Shown here: positions 6,985-10,400 of the stretch, piece after piece | Numbering within the stretch: the stretch's first letter is position 1 | Layout: every line of letters starts with the position of its first letter | Source of the DNA: Betaproteobacteria bacterium | GTDB taxonomy: Bacteria; Pseudomonadota; Gammaproteobacteria; Burkholderiales; SG8-39 | NCBI GenBank assembly: GCA_005882235.1 | Contig: VBCT01000193.1 | Span: 1-10,400 of the forward strand | Direction: 5' to 3' | Length of the DNA: 10,400 nt | The notes under the pieces: generated by a model | The model's input: only the letters and a program-made list of their open reading frames with translations | Database searches by the model: none | Told to the model about the DNA's origin: nothing | Position numbers and translations under genes: made by a program

Positions 6985-7044
6985 TTTGGCGGGAAATTGC
7001 GAGGAATCCCAATTCCCTGCATTTCGGGGCCCTGCCCCTCCCCC

Positions 7045-8403
7045 TTAGGCCGCGCGCTGTTTCGGGGAGAAGAACATCGACTCCATCTCGCGGCGCACCC
7101 GCACCGCCTCGGCCCCAGCGTCGTGCGCAACGTCGGCCCAGCACAGGACCCGGCCGGCCTTGACGGGATTGACGAGCTTCACTTGCTGCGCAAGGCCGAG
7201 CGGCAGCGCTCCGGCGCGCAGCGAATCTGCGGCGGGCATGAGTCTGCCCACTACCATGTACCCGCCTTCGCCGTCGAGAACCTCGCCGGCCTTGAGGTCG
7301 CGCTTGGCGCTCGCCACTGCATCGGCGCGAAACCCGGTTGCGCAGCCGGTCGGCTCTCCGCGCAACCCGACCGAGGCCACCGAAATTCCGACCTCGAGCC
7401 CGATCAGGTGCCAGCGCTTGTACATAGCCGCATAACGGCCCGAGGGGTCTGTTCGCACGCCGTATTCCATGAAGCAACGCCGGATGTAATCGGACTCGCC
7501 CTCGAACACCACCCACACCCCGAAACGGATGTCGTAAGGAATCGCCTGCCCGTCGCGATCGAGCGAGGACACGACTTCGATCTGCCCCTTGTGATGCAGC
7601 TGCCCGCCTTCGGGCTTCGGCCGCATCACGATCGGCAGGTCCTCTATGGACGCGGGTGGATACGCGAGCCCCTCGGGCGCCGGCGTAAGCCCTGTTGCAT
7701 TGCACACCGCGGTGGCTTCGATCGCCGGCTTCGACCCATCGAGAAAAGAATTGAACATCTTCGGATTGAGTCCGCCGACGCGCGCCTGCTCGGGCGTGAG
7801 GCCGTAGTAACCCCAGACGGTTTCCGGCGTGGACTGCGCAAAGTGCGGCAGCCATTTGTGGCCGCGCCCGGCCGCGACCACCGGAAATCCCGCCGCGCGC
7901 GCCCAATCGACGAGATCGCAGATGATCGCGGGCTGGTCACCGTAGGCGAGGCTGTACACGACTCCCGCTTCCCTGGCTTTTTTCGCGAGCAAGGGCCCGC
8001 AGAAGGCATCCGCCTCGACCGTCACCATCACGACATGCTTGCCGTTTCGGAAGGCGGCGAGGGCATGTTCGACCGCCGCGATCGGATTCCCGGTGGCTTC
8101 GACGACGATCTCCACGGCCGGGTGCGCGACGAGCGCGCGCCAGTCCTCCGAGATGTGCGTCCGCCGCTCCTTAAGCGCCGCATCGAGCGATGCGGCAGCG
8201 TATTGTTCCGGCTTCCAGCCTACGCGCTCAAGGCTGGCGCGCGCATTCACCGGCGCAAGGTCGGCAATGCCAACCAGATGCACTCCCGGCGTCTTCGGCA
8301 CTTGCGCAATGTACATGGCGCCGAATTTGCCTGCGCCTATCATTCCGACGCGGAGCGGCTTGCCCTGAGCCTCGCGCTCCAGGAGCTTTGCGTGGAGATT
8401 CAT
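7045..8403 (-). CDS. NAD(P)-dependent oxidoreductase with C-terminal SAF domain
   Basis: This 452-aa protein begins with a Rossmann fold resembling homoserine dehydrogenase or Gfo/Idh enzymes: VGMIGAGKFG (19-28) with the GxGxxG loop, then VEIVVEATGNP (97-107) and GKHVVMVTVEAD (121-132). The middle (150-350) is an enzyme-specific domain. About 366-425 (DLKAGEVLDGEGGYM to LVNPVKAGRVL) looks like a SAF domain, the fold of sialic acid synthase antifreeze-like ends and FlgA; members are sometimes misannotated as FlgA. Its substrate cannot be read from sequence. The ATG at 8403 overlaps the dioxygenase stop by 4 bp (ATGA), so the two are probably translated together and may act in one pathway. The frame is open further upstream to 8922, but that part is antisense to the dioxygenase and is rejected. 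A 135-bp gap follows before rpfG. Confidence 0.85.
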   Translation of the reverse strand: MNLHAKLLEREAQGKPLRVGMIGAGKFGAMYIAQVPKTPGVHLVGIADLAPVNARASLERVGWKPEQYAAASLDAALKERRTHISEDWRALVAHPAVEIVVEATGNPIAAVEHALAAFRNGKHVVMVTVEADAFCGPLLAKKAREAGVVYSLAYGDQPAIICDLVDWARAAGFPVVAAGRGHKWLPHFAQSTPETVWGYYGLTPEQARVGGLNPKMFNSFLDGSKPAIEATAVCNATGLTPAPEGLAYPPASIEDLPIVMRPKPEGGQLHHKGQIEVVSSLDRDGQAIPYDIRFGVWVVFEGESDYIRRCFMEYGVRTDPSGRYAAMYKRWHLIGLEVGISVASVGLRGEPTGCATGFRADAVASAKRDLKAGEVLDGEGGYMVVGRLMPAADSLRAGALPLGLAQQVKLVNPVKAGRVLCWADVAHDAGAEAVRVRREMESMFFSPKQRAA

Positions 8404-9245
8404 GCTGCTTTGAGCTTGCCTTGCAGCTCTTCCGACGGGGTTCCATCTCTCCACGGAAGCGGCACGTCGTAGTGCTCGAGCAAGCAGTCGTCGGGAAGGC
8501 ACTTCAACGGCGTGAAGTCGCGGTGCGCGATGTACCCGGGACGCTTGAAGCGCCGTATGTGATTCGACACCGCGCACAGGCTCAAATAGACGCTGACCCG
8601 ATTCCAGGGAGAGAGGTTGGAAGTGGAGGCATGCACCAGACAGGAGTGAAACAGAATCATCGATCCGGGTGGACCTTTTGGAGCCACGATGCCGCCGCGC
8701 TCGACGAGTTTCCTGATGGTGTCGTGGTTGATCGTCCAAAGCGGGTAGCTGGTCGTCGAGGAGTCGTGGTCCGCTTCGATCACGCCCAGCTTGTGGCTGC
8801 CGGGAATGAGCATCAGCGGTCCGTTGAACTCGTTGACCTCGTCGAGGAAGATCGCGACGTTCATCGCGCGAGCCTCGGGCATCAGATCGTCGTTCTTCCA
8901 GGTGCCGTAGTCCTGGTGCCACTGCCAGACGTCGCCGTCGAAAGCCATCTTGCCGTTGATCTTGAACTGGTGCATATACAACTCTTCGCCGAAGAGCTGC
9001 ATGATCGGCTCGACCATGCGCGGATGGCGCGCGAGCTTCGCGAAAGGGAGGCTGTACATATGCGCGGCGAAGTTCGTGCGCACCGCGTCACTTCCCTTCT
9101 CGCGCACGTTCTCCGGCCGGCGCTGGGCGTACAAGCGCGGCACCTCGTCGGTGAGAACCTTGATCTCCTCGCGCGTGAACAGGCCCGGAAAGAACAGGTA
9201 CCCTTCGCGATCGAATCCCTGGATTTGTTGCGAGCTGAGTCTCAT
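8400..9245 (-). CDS. Fe(II)/2-oxoglutarate dioxygenase, PhyH family, ectoine/proline hydroxylase-like
   Basis: A 281-aa phytanoyl-CoA dioxygenase-family enzyme, expected to hydroxylate a small substrate using O2 and 2-oxoglutarate. The iron ligands are visible: His110 and Asp112 in WQWHQDYGTW and His205 in LVHAS, with Arg216 as the likely 2-oxoglutarate anchor. The stretch YMHQFKINGKMAFDGDVWQW (90-109) and LDEVNEFNGPLMLIPGSHKLG (134-154) strongly recall the free amino acid hydroxylases of this family: ectoine hydroxylase EctD and, more closely by memory, the trans-proline 4-hydroxylase from Dactylosporangium. No ectoine biosynthesis genes lie nearby, so EctD itself is doubtful and the substrate stays open. 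A GGAGGA ribosome site eight bases before the ATG supports the start. It is first in a two-gene unit with the SAF oxidoreductase, preceded by a candidate promoter and a structured leader. Confidence 0.88.
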   Translation of the reverse strand: MRLSSQQIQGFDREGYLFFPGLFTREEIKVLTDEVPRLYAQRRPENVREKGSDAVRTNFAAHMYSLPFAKLARHPRMVEPIMQLFGEELYMHQFKINGKMAFDGDVWQWHQDYGTWKNDDLMPEARAMNVAIFLDEVNEFNGPLMLIPGSHKLGVIEADHDSSTTSYPLWTINHDTIRKLVERGGIVAPKGPPGSMILFHSCLVHASTSNLSPWNRVSVYLSLCAVSNHIRRFKRPGYIAHRDFTPLKCLPDDCLLEHYDVPLPWRDGTPSEELQGKLKAA

Positions 9246-9253
9246 GGCGCAAT

Positions 9254-9259
9254 TCCTCC
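9254..9259 (-). promoter_or_regulatory. Ribosome binding site of the dioxygenase gene
   Basis: On the minus strand this reads GGAGGA, near-ideal, with eight bases to the ATG at 9245. It lies in the loop of a possible 5-bp stem (GGCGC at 9246-9250 with GCGCC at 9269-9273). It is also complementary, through 9255-9260, to CCTCCG at 9313-9318 upstream in the leader, so occlusion is possible. Confidence 0.75.
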
Positions 9260-9276
9260 GTGCTCTCGGCGCCTGG

Positions 9277-9315
9277 CCGCGCGATGAGCGGCGTCATGTC
9301 CGCTCCATCGCGCGG
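9277..9315 (-). repeat. Long hairpin in the dioxygenase leader (proximal)
   Basis: The plus-strand arms are CCGCGCGATG-AGCGG (9277-9291) and CCGCT-CATCGCGCGG (9300-9315) with a single unpaired C at 9305, giving a 15-bp stem around an 8-base loop. No T-run follows on either strand, so it is not a typical intrinsic terminator. It lies between the candidate promoter and the ribosome site and directly beside the second hairpin. Confidence 0.7.
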
Positions 9316-9317
9316 AG

Positions 9318-9349
9318 GTAAAGCCGCACGCGCAGCGCGTCGGCTTTAC
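9318..9349 (-). repeat. Long hairpin in the dioxygenase leader (distal)
   Basis: GTAAAGCCG (9318-9326) pairs with CGGCTTTAC (9341-9349), and inside it ACGCGC (9328-9333) pairs with GCGCGT (9335-9340), with one unpaired C at 9327: a nearly continuous 15-bp inverted repeat. It lies just downstream of the candidate -10 and about 30 bases after the ftsB stop. It may be a 5' leader structure of the dioxygenase mRNA or a rho-assisted end for the eno-ftsB transcript. No U-tract follows the stem. Confidence 0.7.
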
Positions 9350-9352
9350 TAG

Positions 9353-9381
9353 ATTATAGACCTTGAAGCCCCCGGTCTCAG
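9353..9381 (-). promoter_or_regulatory. Candidate sigma-70 promoter of the dioxygenase-oxidoreductase unit
   Basis: On the minus strand, TATAAT (9353-9358, perfect -10) is preceded at 17 bp by CTGAGA (9376-9381, four of six matches to TTGACA), which overlaps the ftsB stop codon. Transcription would start near 9346, so the two long hairpins form the leader. This is the best promoter match in the window and suggests the unit is expressed separately from eno-ftsB. Confidence 0.6.
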
Positions 9382-9695
9382 CGGCCTCCGCCCACGCGTG
9401 CCGGCCCGCCTTCTGGCGCCGGACGCGGCGGAACAACCTGAAAGAAGATCTCGTCCTGCTTGATCAGGCCGAGTTCGTAGCGGGCACGCTCCTCGATCGC
9501 ATCGAAGCCCTGCTTCAGGTCACGCACTTCGGCATCGAGAGCGCCGTTGCGCTGGCGCAACCTGGCGTTCGCTTCCTTCTGCTCCTGCACCTGCTGGTCG
9601 AGGCTCCATACCCGGAGCCATCCGCCCTTCCCGAGCCACAAGGGATACTGCAGCAGCAGGATGAACGCGGCGAGGGTAAAGGCAAGTATTTTCAT
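9378..9695 (-). CDS. ftsB: Cell division protein FtsB
   Basis: A 105-aa bitopic membrane protein of the divisome that joins FtsL and FtsQ to signal septal wall synthesis. An N-terminal hydrophobic segment (about residues 3-20, ILAFTLAAFILLLQYPLWLG) is followed by a periplasmic coiled coil (about 30-70, SLDQQVQEQKEANARLRQ and on) and the conserved region IEERARYELGLIKQDEIFFQ (67-86). The Gly/Pro/Arg-rich tail is variable in the family. Length and order match the septum formation initiator family. The ATG at 9695 overlaps the enolase stop by 4 bp (ATGA), the standard eno-ftsB arrangement, so both are probably cotranscribed from upstream. No clear intrinsic terminator follows, though a long hairpin lies about 30 bases downstream. 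Confidence 0.94.
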   Translation of the reverse strand: MKILAFTLAAFILLLQYPLWLGKGGWLRVWSLDQQVQEQKEANARLRQRNGALDAEVRDLKQGFDAIEERARYELGLIKQDEIFFQVVPPRPAPEGGPARVGGGR

Positions 9696-10400
9696 CTCAG
9701 CTGATAGAAGGCTTCTCGCCCCGGGTAGCCGACGGCGTCGCCAAGGTCTTCCTCGATACGCAGCAGCTGATTGTATTTCGCGACCCGATCCGAGCGCGAC
9801 GGCGATCCGGTCTTGATCTGCAGCGCGTTCATGCCGACGGCGATGTCGGATATCGTCGTGTCCTCGGTCTCCCCCGATCGGTGCGAAATCACCGCGGTAT
9901 AACCCGAGCGCTTCGCGAGCTCGATCGCCGCGAAAGTCTCGGTGAGCGTCCCGATCTGGTTCACCTTGATGAGGATCGAGTTGGCGACGCCGAGCTGGAT
10001 GCCCTCGCGCAAGATCTTGGTGTTGGTGACGAACACATCGTCACCCACCAGCTGCACCTTCTTGCCGAGCCTGTCGGTCAGTGCACGCCAGCCGTCCCAG
10101 TCCGACTCGGCCATCCCGTCCTCGATGCTGATGATCGGGTATTTGTCCGCCCATCTTGCGAGAAATTCACCGAACTCCGAAGAGCCCAGCTTTTGCTTTT
10201 TCGAGTCCAAAAGATATTTGCCATCCCGGTAGAACTCCGAGCTGGCGCAATCGAGCGCGAGCGCGACATTGGTGCCCGCGTGATATCCCGCGCGCTCGAT
10301 CGCCTCGAGCACCAGCTGCAACGCCGCTTCGTTGCTCGGCAGGTTCGGCGCGAACCCCCCTTCATCCCCGACCGTCGTCGACAAGCGCTTGCTCTCGAGG
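9692..10400 (-). CDS. eno: Enolase, C-terminal part (continues beyond window)
   Basis: The last 235 or so residues of enolase, which converts 2-phosphoglycerate to phosphoenolpyruvate in glycolysis; the N-terminal part lies outside the window. Recognisable are TVGDEGGFAPNLPSNEAAL, the Mg-binding ISIEDGMAE and GDDVFVTN, the catalytic Lys in ILIKVNQIGTLTET, the SHRSGETEDTTISDIAVG loop, and QIKTGSPSRSDRVAKYNQLL with the second active-site Lys. The frame is open to the right edge, reading LESKRLSTTVGDEGG there, so no start codon is inside the window. The internal TTG at 10384 is not a start. The stop overlaps the ftsB start by 4 bp. This is a housekeeping gene that anchors the locus to the chromosome rather than to a plasmid. 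Confidence 0.98.
   Translation of the reverse strand, partial: LESKRLSTTVGDEGGFAPNLPSNEAALQLVLEAIERAGYHAGTNVALALDCASSEFYRDGKYLLDSKKQKLGSSEFGEFLARWADKYPIISIEDGMAESDWDGWRALTDRLGKKVQLVGDDVFVTNTKILREGIQLGVANSILIKVNQIGTLTETFAAIELAKRSGYTAVISHRSGETEDTTISDIAVGMNALQIKTGSPSRSDRVAKYNQLLRIEEDLGDAVGYPGREAFYQLR

Noticed and set aside
7026..7038. GGGGC/GCCCC hairpin after the SAF oxidoreductase stop as a terminator
   Set aside because: The stem is only 5 bp with a 3-base loop and no T-run follows on the minus strand; G-rich composition alone explains it.
8404..8922. N-terminal extension of the SAF oxidoreductase reading frame (to 625 aa)
   Set aside because: It lies wholly over the dioxygenase gene in another frame, has an Arg/Ser/His-rich shadow composition, and the ATGA overlap at 8400-8403 gives a natural start before the Rossmann motif.

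Overview
The window looks like GC-rich proteobacterial chromosome, most likely betaproteobacterial. The eno-ftsB pair at the right edge is typical of beta- and gammaproteobacteria. The protein styles (enolase, a short FtsB with a QVVPP tail, an RpfC/RpfG pair) fit the same groups. The genus cannot be fixed from sequence reading alone.

The layout falls into three blocks. (1) At the right edge, on the minus strand, are the end of enolase and ftsB, overlapping by 4 bp (9378-10400). (2) Next, also minus, is a two-gene unit made of a 2-oxoglutarate/Fe(II) dioxygenase of the ectoine/proline hydroxylase type and an NAD(P)-dependent oxidoreductase with a C-terminal SAF domain (7045-9245, 4-bp overlap). 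It has its own candidate promoter and a highly structured leader. (3) The left two thirds is a complete DSF-type (diffusible signal factor) quorum-sensing locus. rpfG (HD-GYP c-di-GMP phosphodiesterase), rpfC (hybrid sensor kinase), an acyl carrier protein and a FabB-like ketoacyl-ACP synthase run as one minus-strand series (1695-6909). rpfF, the DSF synthase, is on the plus strand (561-1499) and converges on it. About 560 bases left of rpfF hold no convincing gene but contain G/C tracts and inverted repeats.

How the genes should work together: RpfF, with both catalytic glutamates present, would make a cis-2-unsaturated fatty acid from a 3-hydroxyacyl-ACP. RpfC would sense it in the membrane and relay phosphate His-Asp-His to RpfG, whose HD-GYP domain would lower c-di-GMP. 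The unusual part is the acp-KAS pair at the end of the kinase operon, which suggests a locus-specific supply of acyl-ACP for signal synthesis. RpfC also carries an extra, apparently degenerate receiver domain. No rpfB-like acyl-CoA ligase and no rpfH are present in the window.
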